From assembly GCF_023091745.1 (NCBI RefSeq), contig NC_068926.1, forward strand, positions 45,098,001-45,162,000: 64,000 nucleotides of DNA, written 5' to 3'. The position numbers were made by a program, and so were the translations under genes. The DNA comes from Budorcas taxicolor. Its lineage: Eukaryota > Chordata > Mammalia > Artiodactyla > Bovidae. The first letter of the stretch is position 1. Each line of letters starts with the position of its first letter. Shown piece by piece: positions 48,428 to 58,934 of the stretch. The notes under the pieces were generated by a model. It saw only the letters and a list, made by a program, of their open reading frames with translations. It was not told the origin of the DNA and ran no database searches.

Positions 48428-49207
48428 CTATTCTGAGCCGTCTTCTAGGTCCTGTGGGTAACTGCAATCTGAATCATAGGCGCTCTGGACCCCACAGGTC
48501 ACAAATGGCACAATGACGCGAGTGGGGCCATCTAATTGATTGAAGTCTGGATCGTAAGAGTGGTCCAGTAGTGGCTTGGTCAGGTCGGGCAGGAAGCCCT
48601 CAGGAGGGTCATAACCCTTACAGACAGCAAAGGCCTCGATGCTGGCGTTCCGGCTGCTCCTGGGCTTGGCACAGATCACGCTGGAGAAGAAGACACGCAG
48701 CTGGCTGTAGACCAGTGTCACATCCCGGCCTCGGAAGATCTTGGCCACAAAGCAGCCCCCTGGCTTCAGGATGTGTGTAGCAATGTTCAGAGCAGCTAGG
48801 AGGAGCTGGGACTGCATATACTCGTCGACGTCGTGGAGGCCGGTCACATCAGGGGCCCCATCGCACACCACTAGGTCCGCGGGGCAGCCCTCAAAGTGCT
48901 GGACGACCTCCTTGGCAGTGGACAGCTGGGCGATGTCCCCCTGGATCTGCACCACGCCCGGCAGTGGGGCCATAGCCTGAAGATCCACAGCCACCACGTG
49001 GCCAGCGTCCTGGCCCCCAATCTTCTGACTCAGCACCTGGGTCCAGCCGCCGGGGGCCGCGCACAGGTCCACAGCCCGCATCACACCTTGGAAGAGGTGG
49101 AATTCCTCATCCAGCTGCAGCAGCTTGAAGGCACTGTGGGCACGCCAGCCATTCTCCTTGGTGAGGCTGTGATAGACATCCTGCTTGTCCTCTGACGTCC
49201 GGCCCAT
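48428..49207 (-). CDS. FTSJ1-like retrogene, tRNA 2'-O-methyltransferase domain (259 aa)
   Basis: The frame is a single-exon copy of FTSJ1, the SAM-dependent 2'-O-methyltransferase that modifies positions 32 and 34 of certain tRNAs. The parental gene is X-linked and multi-exon in human, so this intronless copy is a retrocopy. The start ATG (49207) heads MGRTSEDKQDVYHSLTKENG. Seen: K28, the SAM-binding DLCAAPGGW (47-55), D116 in CDGAPD, K156 in FVAKIFRGRD and E191 in SIEAFAVC, so the K-D-K-E tetrad is intact. The frame stops at DLEDGSE, about 70 residues short of the 329 aa I recall for human. The core has no stop or frameshift over 780 bp. In-frame sequence upstream to 49282 (25 codons) is not FTSJ1-like. 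Expression is not shown by the sequence. Confidence 0.88.
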   Translation of the reverse strand: MGRTSEDKQDVYHSLTKENGWRAHSAFKLLQLDEEFHLFQGVMRAVDLCAAPGGWTQVLSQKIGGQDAGHVVAVDLQAMAPLPGVVQIQGDIAQLSTAKEVVQHFEGCPADLVVCDGAPDVTGLHDVDEYMQSQLLLAALNIATHILKPGGCFVAKIFRGRDVTLVYSQLRVFFSSVICAKPRSSRNASIEAFAVCKGYDPPEGFLPDLTKPLLDHSYDPDFNQLDGPTRVIVPFVTCGVQSAYDSDCSYPQDLEDGSE

Positions 49208-49226
49208 CTCACAGTTTGTCCAGGCA

Positions 49227-49300
49227 CCTGACAACAGTAAGCTCAAATTTTCAGTTGGGAGAAAAGGAATGAAGCAGGTCACCAGTCCAGGAGCAGTACA
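49227..49300 (-). promoter_or_regulatory. Candidate splice acceptor upstream of the FTSJ1-like ATG
   Basis: On the minus strand a pyrimidine-rich stretch ('ttcattccttttctccc') is followed by 'ttactgttgtcag', 20 nt before the ATG. This could be a used 3' splice site. It could equally be parental 5' UTR that looks like one. Confidence 0.35.
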
Positions 49301-49509
49301 AGTCTCAGCGGGAGTGCAAACCAGTGAGAAGTTACAGGATTTCAGTTTGTGTTCTCAGTTGATCTGAGTATCTGTCACAGATGCCTAAGGGCAAGTGGAG
49401 TGTGGCAAGCTTGTCATCAAGGAAAGAGGTGGTTCGTGCGAAGCCGAGACCAGACCTGAACGTACCACGTGAGTTTCAGTATCTTGTGCCTATGTGGCCA
49501 GTCTGGCGA

Positions 49510-49605
49510 ACTCTCTCACTGTTGTTCTGCAGGGGGCACAGGTTCAATCCGTGGTCAGGTCAGGAAACTAGGACCCTGTATACCACGTGGCATGGCCAAA
49601 AACGA
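49510..49605 (+). mobile_element. CHR-type SINE fragment
   Basis: 'cagggggcacaggttcaatc', 'cgtggtcaggtcaggaaact', 'cacgtggcatggccaaaaac'. The head is missing. Confidence 0.7.
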
Positions 49606-50388
49606 AAGAAAAATGAATCATTTCTCAGTTTTCACAGTTCTTCACTGGGAAATGATAAGAAATATATAATATACTGGTCTCTGTCCCCAACTCCTGACAC
49701 AGAGCTCCTAGAACCCATGAAATCTCCTGAGTGGCAGGGCTGCCAGGAGGGTCTTTTGATCTAACCAGGTGACTCTTGGTGGGCTCCTGGCCAGAGGATG
49801 GTCACCAGGAAGACTATATACTATGGTCAGAAGCTTGGAACCTTCAGCCTCCCTCTCCATCCTCTGCAGAGTAAAGGGCTAGACAATGAGTTAATAATCA
49901 GGCCCAAGTAATGGGACCGCCACTGAATCCCAAAGGACAGGTCTAGGGAAGCTTCCTGGCTGGGGAACGCAGGAAGGTGTGCAGACTGGAGCCCAGCAAG
50001 GGCACAGGGGCTCCACACGCCTTCCCCACTCTGCCCCATGAATCTCTTCCTTTAATCATAAACCAGTAACCTAGGAAGTAAACTTTTCCTGAGTTCTGTT
50101 CTAGCAAATGATTCAACCTGAGGATCGTGGAATCCTGACTTATAGCTGGTGGGTCAAAAGGCCAGGTGACAACCTGTAACATCTAACTGGCACCTGAACT
50201 GGGCCCGTCTGAGGGGCTCTGCGCTAGTCTTGGGCTCTCAGCATCCAACTGAGTTCTGCCAGGACAGCTGGCCAATGTCACGGGGACCCGGAGAACTGCT
50301 TGGTGTGGGAAACCCCATGCATCTGGTGTCGGAAGTGTTGTGAGTACAGAAAATAGGTGTTTTATTATTTATATATTCTATGTACTTC

Positions 50389-50779
50389 ATGTATGGATGT
50401 GAGAGTGGGACTGTGAAGCAAGCTGAGTGCCAAAGAATTGATGCTTTTGAACTGTGGTGTTGGAGAAGACACTTGAGAGTCCCTTGGACTGCAAGGAGAT
50501 CAGCCCTGGGTGTTCTCTGAAAGGACTGATGCTAAAGCTGAAACTCCAGTACTTTGGCCACCTCATGTGAAGAGTTGACTCATTGGAAAAGACTCTGATG
50601 CTGGGAGGGATTGGGGGCAGGAGAAGGGGACGACAGAGAATGAGATGGCTGGATGGCATCACCAACTTGATGGATGAGTCTGAGTGAACTCCGGGAGTTG
50701 GTGATGGACAGGGAGGCCTGGCGTGCTGCGATTCATGGGGTCGCAGAGTGGGACACGACTGAGCGACTGAACTGAACTG
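50389..50779 (+). mobile_element. BovB LINE 3' end with 9-bp target duplication
   Basis: Reads from the BovB 'tatggatgtgagagt' region to the terminal 'gacacgactgagcgactgaa'. Identical 'atgtacttc' at 50380-50388 and 50780-50788 defines the 391-bp insertion. Strongly 5'-truncated. Confidence 0.93.
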
Positions 50780-50932
50780 ATGTACTTCCTAAGTTGTGTC
50801 TTTTACAAATGTTTTCTCCTAGTAACTCTTTTCATTCTCTCAATGTTTTTCATATAGCAAATGTTTTTAATTTAACTTCTACTTTTTTTTCTTTCATAGA
50901 TTGTGCTTTTGGTGTATCCAAATCTTATTAAA

Positions 50933-51183
50933 AACTTTTTTGTCCACACCAGGTCTTCATTGCTGCACATGGGCTTTCTCTAGTTGGGGCAGGTAGGGGC
51001 TACTATTTGTTGGGTGCCCAGGCTTCTCATTGCAGTGGCTTCTGTTGTGGAGCAAAGGCTCTGGGCACCCGGGTTCAGTAGTTGTGGCACAAAGGCTTAG
51101 CTGCTCCCAAGATCAAGGATCGAACCCATGTCCCTTGCACTGGCAGGCAGATTCTTATCTACTGTACCACCAGGGAAGTCCCA
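50933..51183 (-). mobile_element. CHR-type SINE, antisense
   Basis: 'ggtcttcattgctgcacatg' to 'ctgtaccaccagggaagtcc' with a T-rich start. Full-length antisense. Confidence 0.88.
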
Positions 51184-52067
51184 AGAAATTTTATCCAAGG
51201 CTACAAAGATTTTTTTCCTGTATTTCAGAATTGAGTTTTACATTTCCAATCCATTTTGTGTCCATCCCTATGTATGGTATGAGGTAGGGACTGAGATTAT
51301 GGCCATAAAGTTTTACATTTCAGTTGTTTTAATTTCTAGATCTGGTTTGTTTTCATTTGCTTGGTCTCTGATGACCCTGTCTCTTCTCCATGCTTGTTAT
51401 TTCCTCCTTTTGCCTCTTTCACCATATTAAATACATTTTCCACATTTTATTCTAGATCCAGTAATTCTAGCATCTAACATATCTTCAGCTATGAGTCTCT
51501 CACTCCTGAGGCCTCTGTGCTATGCATACTGTGGTTTTCTATTATGAACGTACATTCTGGGCGGGGGGGGCGGGGGTGTCCGCTGGCCTGAGGCTTGGAG
51601 GTGAGGGTTCCTCCAGTGAGGCTAACATTTTCTGAGGTCAGTCCTCTGGGCTTAGACATGGTGCTAATGGTTTCCCAGCCCTCATGTGGTGATTATTCAC
51701 GAGACCACCACCAGACCAAGCCCAGCATCATCCCATGTGACACAGAGGGAACTGAGGCTGAGAGGGGAGCCTCCCGCATAGGACAAAATGCAGTTGGTAT
51801 CTTCAGCCCCTCCAGTCCTTCACAACTTGGGACTAAAGCCCAGGACACAGATGATTCCCTATTTCCAAATGTGCTTGAATAAAGTACATGTACTGAAGAC
51901 AAATATATTTTATAAGATGTTCAGATCTCATTTCTTCCATCCCAGTACAAAATATAAATTCAGGGGAAACATTTGTAAGTTTTTCAGATCACATTATCTG
52001 ATACACAATTTCTTTTAAAGATTTTTATGTGAACCAATGAAAAAGTTACAAAACTGCTTGTTTTGTT

Positions 52068-52376
52068 TTCGCTTTTTGGATGCATGGCATGTGGGACCTC
52101 AGCTCCCTGACCAGGGATCAAACCCACACTCCCTGCATTAGAAGGAGAAGTCATTTTTGTTTTTTAAACATTTATTTTTATTTATCCATTTATTTGGCTG
52201 TACCAAGTCTTAGTTACAACATGCAAACTCTTGCTTGTGGCATGCGGGATCTAGTTCCCCAACCAGACATTGAACCCAGCCGCCCTGCATTGGGAGTGCA
52301 GAATCTTAGCCACTGGACCATCAGGGAATTCCCTAGTAGGCGAAGTCTTAACCACTGAATCTCCAGGGAAATCCCT
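52068..52376 (-). mobile_element. Two nested CHR-type SINEs, antisense
   Basis: The outer element is 52068-52152 plus 52339-52376 ('ggatgcatggcatgtgggac' and 'gaatctccagggaaatccc'). The inner element is 52153-52338 ('ccatttatttggctgtacca' to 'ggaccatcagggaattccc'). 'ggagaagtc' at 52144-52152 and 'ggcgaagtc' at 52339-52347 are the target duplication. Confidence 0.85.
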
Positions 52377-52429
52377 GATATAGAATTTCCATGCAGAAAA
52401 TTCTCAAACTCAATTCGAAGAAAAAAAAT

Positions 52430-52777
52430 TTTTTTTAATTTTTCTGCATCTGGTCTTACTTGCAGCATTAAGTGATCTTCATTGCTGCCTGTGGGATCTT
52501 TAGTTGCTGCAAGTGGGAACATGGCGTCTTAACCATTGGACCACCAGCTGCTGCCAAGTCGCTTCAGTCGTGTCCGACCTTGTGCAACTCCGTAGACGGC
52601 AGCCCCGCAGGCTCCCTGTCTCCAAGCAAGAACACTGGAGTGGGTTGCCATTTCCTTCTCCAATGCATGAAAGTGAAAAGGGAAAGTGAAGTCGCTCAGT
52701 CCTGTCCGACTCTTCGAGACTCCATGGACTGCAGCCCACCAGGCTCCTCCGTCCATGGGACCACCAGGGAACTCCCC
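52430..52777 (-). mobile_element. CHR-type SINE split by a Bov-A2 SINE, antisense
   Basis: The host CHR-type element runs to 52547 and resumes at 52758. The insert at 52548-52757 is antisense Bov-A2 with the typical linker 'ctccaatgcatgaaagtgaa' between two BovA units. The perfect duplication 'ggaccaccag' is at 52538-52547 and 52758-52767. Confidence 0.9.
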
Positions 52778-52897
52778 AAAACTTTTTCCCGTTTTTTTTT
52801 AATCAGTGTACAGTTGAAATGAAGTTTCTTAATTATATACAAAAAGAAACAGAGATGCCATAAAGGAAAAAACAACTATGTAAAAATGTTCTGTGGG

Positions 52898-53104
52898 TGT
52901 TGTGTTAGTCACTCAGTCACGTCCAACTCTTTGCGACCCCACGGACTGCAGCCCACCAGGCTCCTCCGTCCATGGAACTCTCCAGGTAAGAATACCAGAG
53001 TGGACTGCCATTCCCTTCTCCAGAGGAACTTCCTGACCCAGGGATCGAACCCTGGTCTAGTGCATCACAGGCAGATTCTTTACTGTTTGAGCTTCAGGCA
53101 AGTC
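52898..53104 (-). mobile_element. Bov-tA SINE, antisense
   Basis: 'gtgttagtcactcagtcacg' to 'ctttactgtttgagcttcag'. Complete antisense Bov-tA. Confidence 0.87.
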
Positions 53105-53159
53105 CTATGTTCTAAACAAAGTAAAAAGACAAAAACCATCAAGGGGGAAATATATGCAG

Positions 53160-53470
53160 TACTTTATTTATAGCTGCAAAGGGAAAATATCCCTAACATA
53201 AAAAGAGCCCCTACAAATTAGTAAGAAAACAACTTACTGGGGAAATGGGGAAGAGTATGAAGGGCATTTACAGAAGAGATCATGACAGCGGGCAACAGCA
53301 GCTGAGAAAAAGTAACATAGTTCAACAGCAGGATGCCCTTTCACTTCCTCAACTGGCAAACCTTCATGATGTAAAGTAAAGGGTCCTCCCCTACATGGCA
53401 TATAGGAATATAAGTTGCTATATTTGGAGAGAAATTCTGTCAATACCTGTTAAGATTTTTACAATTTATT
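53160..53470 (+). mobile_element. Old L1 ORF2 fragment
   Basis: 'aagagcccctacaaattagt', 'gggcatttacagaagagatc' and 'tttggagagaaattctgtca' follow the L1 ORF2 C-terminal order, decayed. Confidence 0.55.
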
Positions 53471-53479
53471 CATTTTTAA

Positions 53480-54780
53480 AACCAATCATTTATTAAACTT
53501 TTTATTTTATACTGGAGTATGGTTGATCACAATAAACTGTGGAAAATTCTGAAAGAGATGGGAATACCAGACCACCTGACCTGCCTCTTGAGAAACCTAT
53601 ATGCAGGTCAGGAAGCAAGTCAGAACTGGTCATGGAACAACAGACTGGTTCCAAATCGGAAAGGAGTATGTCAAGGCTGTATATTGTCATCCTGCTTATT
53701 TAGCTTATATGCAGAGTACGTCATGAGAAACGCTGGGCTGGAAGAAGCACAAGCTGGAATCAAGATTGCCAGGAGAAATATCAATAACTTCAGATGTGCA
53801 GATGACCCCACCCTTATGGCAGAAAGTGAAGAGGAACTAAAAGGCTTCTTGATGAAAGTAAAAGAGGAGAGTGAAAAAGTTGGCTTAAAGCTCAACATTC
53901 AGAAAACGAAGATCATGGCATCTGGTCCCATTACTTCATGGGAAATAGATGGGGAAACAGTGGGAACAGTGTCAGACTTTATTTTTGGGGGCTCCAAAAT
54001 CACTGCAGATGGTGACTGCAGCCATAAAATTAAAAGACGCTTACTCCTTGGAAGGAAAGTTATGACCAACCTAGACAGCATATTGGAAAGCAGAGACATT
54101 TCTTTGCCAACAAATGTCCATCTAGTCAAGGCTATGGTTTTTCCAGTAGTCCTGTATGGATGTGAGAGTTGGACTGTGAAGAAAGCTGAGCGCCGAAGAA
54201 TTGATGCTTTTGAACTGTGGTGTTGCAGATCTTGAGAGTCCCTTGGACTGCAAGGAGATCCAACCAGTCCACTCTAAAGGAGATCAGTCCTGGGTGTTCA
54301 CTGGAAGGACTGATGCTGAAGCTGAAACTCCAATACTTTGGCCACCTCATGAGAAGAGTTTACTCTCATTGGAAAAGACCCTGATGCTGGGAGGGCTGGG
54401 GGCAGGAGGAGAAGGGGACGACAGAGGATGAGACGGCTGGATGGGATCACCAACTCTAAGGACATGATTTTGAGTGAACTCCAGGAGTTGGTGATGGACA
54501 GGGAGGCTTGGCATGCTGTGATTCATGGGGTTGCAAAGTCAGACACGACTGAGCGACTGGATGGTTGATTAACAATGCTGTGATAGTTTCAGGTAGACAG
54601 CAAAGGGACTTAGTCATACATATACATGTATCCATTCTCCCCCTAACTCCCCTCCCACCCAGGCTGCCACAGAACACTGAACAGAGTTCTGTGCTATACA
54701 GCGGGATCCTTATTACGATTTTATGTATGTATATCTTTGACCTATTATCCTAATTTGGTTCCTACTAATGGGAATCTATA
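53480..54780 (+). mobile_element. L1 fragment, host of the BovB insertion
   Basis: 'tttttattttatactggagt' on the left, and 'taacaatgctgtgatagttt', 'acatatacatgtatccattc' and 'gagttctgtgctatacagcg' on the right, are one L1 segment interrupted at 53528-54560. Confidence 0.65.
53528..54560 (+). mobile_element. BovB (RTE) LINE, 1033 bp, with RT frame
   Basis: The longest BovB copy in the window. A 238-codon frame (53519-54235) covers the reverse transcriptase from 'DHNKLWKILKEMGIPDHLTC' through 'KGVCQGCILSSCLFSLYAEY', the active-site box (CADD here; FADD in my recall of BovB) and 'KTKIMASGP' to 'LWCCRS'. There a small deletion breaks the frame. Its ATG lies in the target duplication. Perfect 9-bp duplications, 'atggttgat', are at 53519-53527 and 54561-54569. 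It is 5'-truncated, lacks the endonuclease and is inactive. Confidence 0.94.
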
Positions 54781-55713
54781 GAAACAAAGCAGAACAACCT
54801 ACATTTTAAAATACTTACCTCAGCTTTCAATGACTAAAATCAAAGATCTCTCTTGGTAAATGTCCCACTGCACTTGAAAATACATGGGTTATTTTCAAAT
54901 ATCTTTTGACATTGATTTCTAACATAATTCCACAGTGATAAGAGAAAAGACTGTATGATTTAATACCTTTATACCATGAAATTTTTGCACCTTGTTTTAT
55001 GTTTCTGAATATGTTGCAGTGTCTCCTGGTTTATACTCTATGGGAACTTGAATAAAATTTTTATTCTGCTGTTAGGTGAAAACTGTATAAATTTAATTAT
55101 GTTGAATTGGTTCACAGCATTTTTCAGGTCTACTATATCCTACATTTCTGTCTATTCATTCTATTATTATTATTTTTTATTTTTTTACTTTACAATACTG
55201 TATTGGTTTTTTTTAATCATTTTTTATTCTATTATTTTTGAGAGCTTGATACTGAAACCAAATCCAACTAAAAATCTTTATCTACTTAAAAATAATTGTG
55301 ATAGTGGATCTATCTATGTAACTTTATTCTGTATTTTCCAGGTCTCCTGTAAATGTGTTATCATACTTTCATAATTTAAAAAATTAAAAAAAAAATTTTT
55401 TTAAAATACTTACCTTAGTACGACTCTGTAGTGGTAAAAGCCGGACTCTAAGTGAAAAACCCATCAATGGGGAATAATGAAATAAATATAGTATATGCTC
55501 ACTGTGGATTATTATTAGTCATGAAAAGAATTAAGTTGTTTATCTCTTGACTTGAATAGATGTTGGAGATCTATTATGTGAGGAAAAAAAAGTGGGGTGG
55601 GGTGGGGTAAATAGATCTAAGAAGGACAGAGAACAGAAAGGAATTCTTATTTTTGTATGTTGTTTGAATTTTTATGAGACTATATTTTATAATATTTAAA
55701 AACTAACTGTAGG
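54781..55713. other. AT-rich intergenic DNA
   Basis: No gene recognised. Low-complexity T-rich runs lie at about 55160-55230 and an A/T run at about 55376-55405. Confidence 0.4.
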
Positions 55714-55840
55714 ACTGTCCTCATGGCCCACTGGTTAAGATTCCATACTTCCAATGCAGGAAGGGCAGGTTCAATCCCTGGTCAGGGAAGTATGATTCCA
55801 TATGCTGTGGTGTGGTCAAAAATAAATAAGTCAAAATACA
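55714..55840 (+). mobile_element. CHR-type SINE
   Basis: 'ctcatggcccactggttaag', 'ggcaggttcaatccctggtc', ending in 'gtcaaaaataaataagtc'. Confidence 0.82.
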
Positions 55841-55851
55841 AAAATAAGCCA

Positions 55852-56030
55852 GGTGACTTCCCTGGTGGTCCAGTGGTTAAGAATCCACGTTCCAATGTAG
55901 TGGGCATGGGTTGGATTCCTGATCAGGGAACTAAGATTCCACATGCTGTGGGACAACTAAGCCTGCAATACCACAACTAAGACCAGATGCATCCAAATAC
56001 AGAAGTAAATAAATAAGTAAGTACTTAAAA
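55852..56030 (+). mobile_element. CHR-type SINE
   Basis: 'gacttccctggtggtccagt', 'gggaactaagattccacatg', 'gcatccaaatacagaagt', with an (AAGT/AAAT) tail. Confidence 0.85.
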
Positions 56031-56989
56031 AAAGTCAGACACAAATATATAATCTCTGTGGCAGCTGGAATGAAACTAACAGAGCAGAACAGCAAAGCTG
56101 GGTTTTCCTTCTTCTTAGAGTACCTCAGCACCACAACTCTGCATTGAGCACAGTCTTTCGCTACTCTCCTCCACATGGTCGGTGTCACCAAAACTTTGAG
56201 GGACCAAGAATCATTTTAGATCATTTTGTTCTCCTAGTCAAAACGTGTAGTGCCCCATAGTTCTCAGGGTCATTCCTGAAAACCATATTCTTATACCACC
56301 CAACAACTGATGATCCTCCCCAAACTTCCCCAAGGACCCCTACATTCCATTAACTTTCAAATATTAAAACTGCACTGCTTTTGGGCATCCATAAAGGAAA
56401 TCGTTATGATGATCACTGATATTTAATTATTAATATTATGAACCATCAGTATCAACAGGCCCAGGAGTACACAGAGTCACATCCAGAAGTACTCTGTATC
56501 ACACTGTTCTCATTAAACCTATTTTTCTTTGCAATCTCATCTGCTACATATTGTTAAAGGAGAAAGTTCTATTTATCTATTACCTCGACGTCAACATTAA
56601 GTAGACACTTTTATAAATAAACTAACAACAGGTCCATTTGCTTGACTAAAGGTTAGAGAAATGTGTGTGCAATACCTGAGTCATTTGTAGGCGTTGGCCA
56701 TCTCTACACAATACACAAAGCCCCTAGGAAGATTTTAAGATTCGACATCGCATCTGGAAAATAAACCTGGTTTTGAGAGACCCTCCACGCCCTCAGTTCT
56801 GCAGACGCTGAGACAGCACGTCTCATTCTCAGACCCCGGCCCCGTGAGGCAGGGGAACCGATAACCCCATCTGGCAGCCTGGGAGCCTAGAGCTTTTTCG
56901 CACGTGAACTGCGAGCTACGCGAAGCTAAACCAGGTTTCCGTGAGGAAGGAATCCTTATCAGCTTCGGGGACAGACTTCCGTCCCTGAA
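56031..56989. other. Intergenic, upstream flank of the CpG island
   Basis: No repeat body or exon recognised. GC content rises from about 56760 toward the CpG island. Confidence 0.35.
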
Positions 56990-57560
56990 ACTACGCAAAG
57001 GTGTCCGCAGTTCTCGCTGGGTCCTGGGGAAGGCCTCCGGAGAGAGGGGGTGGGGAAGCGCCTCTTCCGACTGACGCGCCCGGCGGAGCACCCGGAGGCG
57101 TCAGCACCGAAGACAGCGCCCCCCAGGGGCCAGCTGGGGGCACCCGGGAGGAGAGTCACCAGGGCAGTCACCGGGGGTGCTGCGGAGGACTGAGGGTGAG
57201 GTGGGCCGGGGGAACCGCGGGGCCACGGGCGGGCGCGGGGGCTGAAAGCTGCGCCGCCATGAGCCGCCCTCCGCCCCCCGCCCGGGTGCGGACAAGCTTC
57301 TGCACTCACCGTGGCTGCCCGGCGACGCGACGGCGAGCGCCAGCGGGGCAAGAGCTGCGTCAGCCGAAAGGGTGACCGGACCCTTCCAGCTTACCAGCCG
57401 GCTGGCCTAGCCCAGTGCGCAGGCGCAGTCGGCGCAGCGGGGCGGGGCGAAGGTGTAGGAACCGGAAAGAGAGGCGGGATGCGGGCGGGATCTGCGCGCC
57501 GGTGCTCGGTCAGCGCCTGCGCACTCCCCCGGCCTTGTTCTCCCGCGGTCACCAGGGCCC
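56990..57560. promoter_or_regulatory. Isolated CpG island with candidate minus-strand first exon
   Basis: CpG-dense sequence with no adjacent annotated start codon. An NRF1-type motif ('gtgcgcaggcgcag') lies at about 57416-57429 and GC boxes at about 57440. On the minus strand a strong donor (CCACG then GTGAGT) ends a possible exon at 57310. A weaker donor, GTAAGC, lies near 57393-57398. No coding start is evident in the candidate exon, so it would be 5' UTR. Promoter activity and direction are inferred. Confidence 0.6.
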
Positions 57561-58200
57561 AAGCCCTCGTTCAATCATTCCGTTTTGCATCTAACTCGTC
57601 CGTCCGCTCCTCCCCCGTCCGGTCCACCCCCTCACCACATACTTGATTACCTGTTAACGTTGACGAAGCACATCTCGTCCTTGCCCTGATAGAACCTGCA
57701 ATCTAGGGAGGAGGGGACACACATCAACAAGTAAATAACCAATTAGAAAATAAGGCTAGGCCAGACAGGCCGAGCAGCTTGAGAAAGGGAGGTGGTGGTT
57801 GAGTGCCTATTTTCAGTTGGGGGGAGTCAGAAAATGCCTAATAGGCTAAGCTGGGATTTAAAGGTCCACAGGGATAATTTGTTTTCTCTTGTGACCAGGG
57901 AGATGGTCCAGTGTGTCTATCCCTGCTTTCACTCTTGCTGCCACTAAACCCCATCTGCACTGCAGACAGGGTGAGCTTTCAAAATTGAAAATCAAGTCAC
58001 CTTCCAGGTTTCAACCTTCCCCATTTGCTTAGAATGAAATCCAGATTGCTTGTCATGACCTTGTCCCTGTTTCTGCATGGAACTTACTTACACTGTTCTG
58101 AATTCTTCTATTATCTGTCTGGAGTAGGAGAATGTAACCTCCTTTTCTACTTTGCTCATAGATTTAGCTCCAGAGCCTTAAAAACAAATTGCCACATGGT
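57561..58200. other. Intergenic, no feature recognised
   Basis: Unique-looking sequence between the CpG island and a SINE. No exon seen. Confidence 0.35.
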
Positions 58201-58212
58201 ATGCTCAATAAA

Positions 58213-58420
58213 GGGATTCCCCGGTGGTTCAGACAGTAAAGCCTCTCTCTACCTGCAATGGTGGGAGACCTGGGTTCGATCCCTGGGTTGGGAAGATCCC
58301 CTGGAGAAAAAATTGGCAAAGCACTCCAGTACTCTTGCCTAGAAAATTCCATGGATGGAGGAGCCTGGTGGGCTACCGTCCATGGGGTCACAAAGACACG
58401 ACTGAGTGACTTCACTTCAC
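58213..58420 (+). mobile_element. Bov-tA SINE with 12-bp target duplication
   Basis: Complete Bov-tA, flanked by perfect 'atgctcaataaa' at 58201-58212 and 58421-58432. Confidence 0.93.
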
Positions 58421-58934
58421 ATGCTCAATAAACATCAGCTGAATAAAGCAATAATTTTCCATCTCTCTCATTAGCTTTGATTTTCTTAAAGAAATGAACC
58501 AAGTGTTGCTTTTTCAAAAACAATTTCCATCACCAGTGATAAAGCTGGCATGTGATATGCTTCAATAAATATTTGCTAAAGAGGATAAAACGGGACCACA
58601 GCACAGCTGGGAACATGCTGCTACCTTGTACAAGGTAGTACTGGAGAACAAGAATATTATGAATAATAAAATACACCCAGGTCTTTCCTCCCTGTGTGGC
58701 TTTGGAACACAGTGGCCAGGAACACATGGTCTCTGAGGAGAGAACTGGTGATTTCACTGAAAGACTCCATTCCTTCTAGTTCCTTCTACCCTGTGGGGGA
58801 GAGGCAAGGAGAAAAAAACTTCAGCTTCTAACACTACTTGGTTTCTCTGTATTTTGTTTCCACATGAATGAAATAAATACAACTAATATCTTATTTTAAC
58901 TTGAACAGTAGTTTTCTATGAAAGACAAAACAAG

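Noticed and set aside
49208..49282. N-terminal 25-codon extension of the FTSJ1-like frame
   Set aside because: Does not resemble FTSJ1. The conserved start is the ATG at 49207, so I did not include it in the protein.
57259..57375. Plus-strand ATG frame inside the CpG island
   Set aside because: Proline- and arginine-rich, short, no family. Composition alone explains it.
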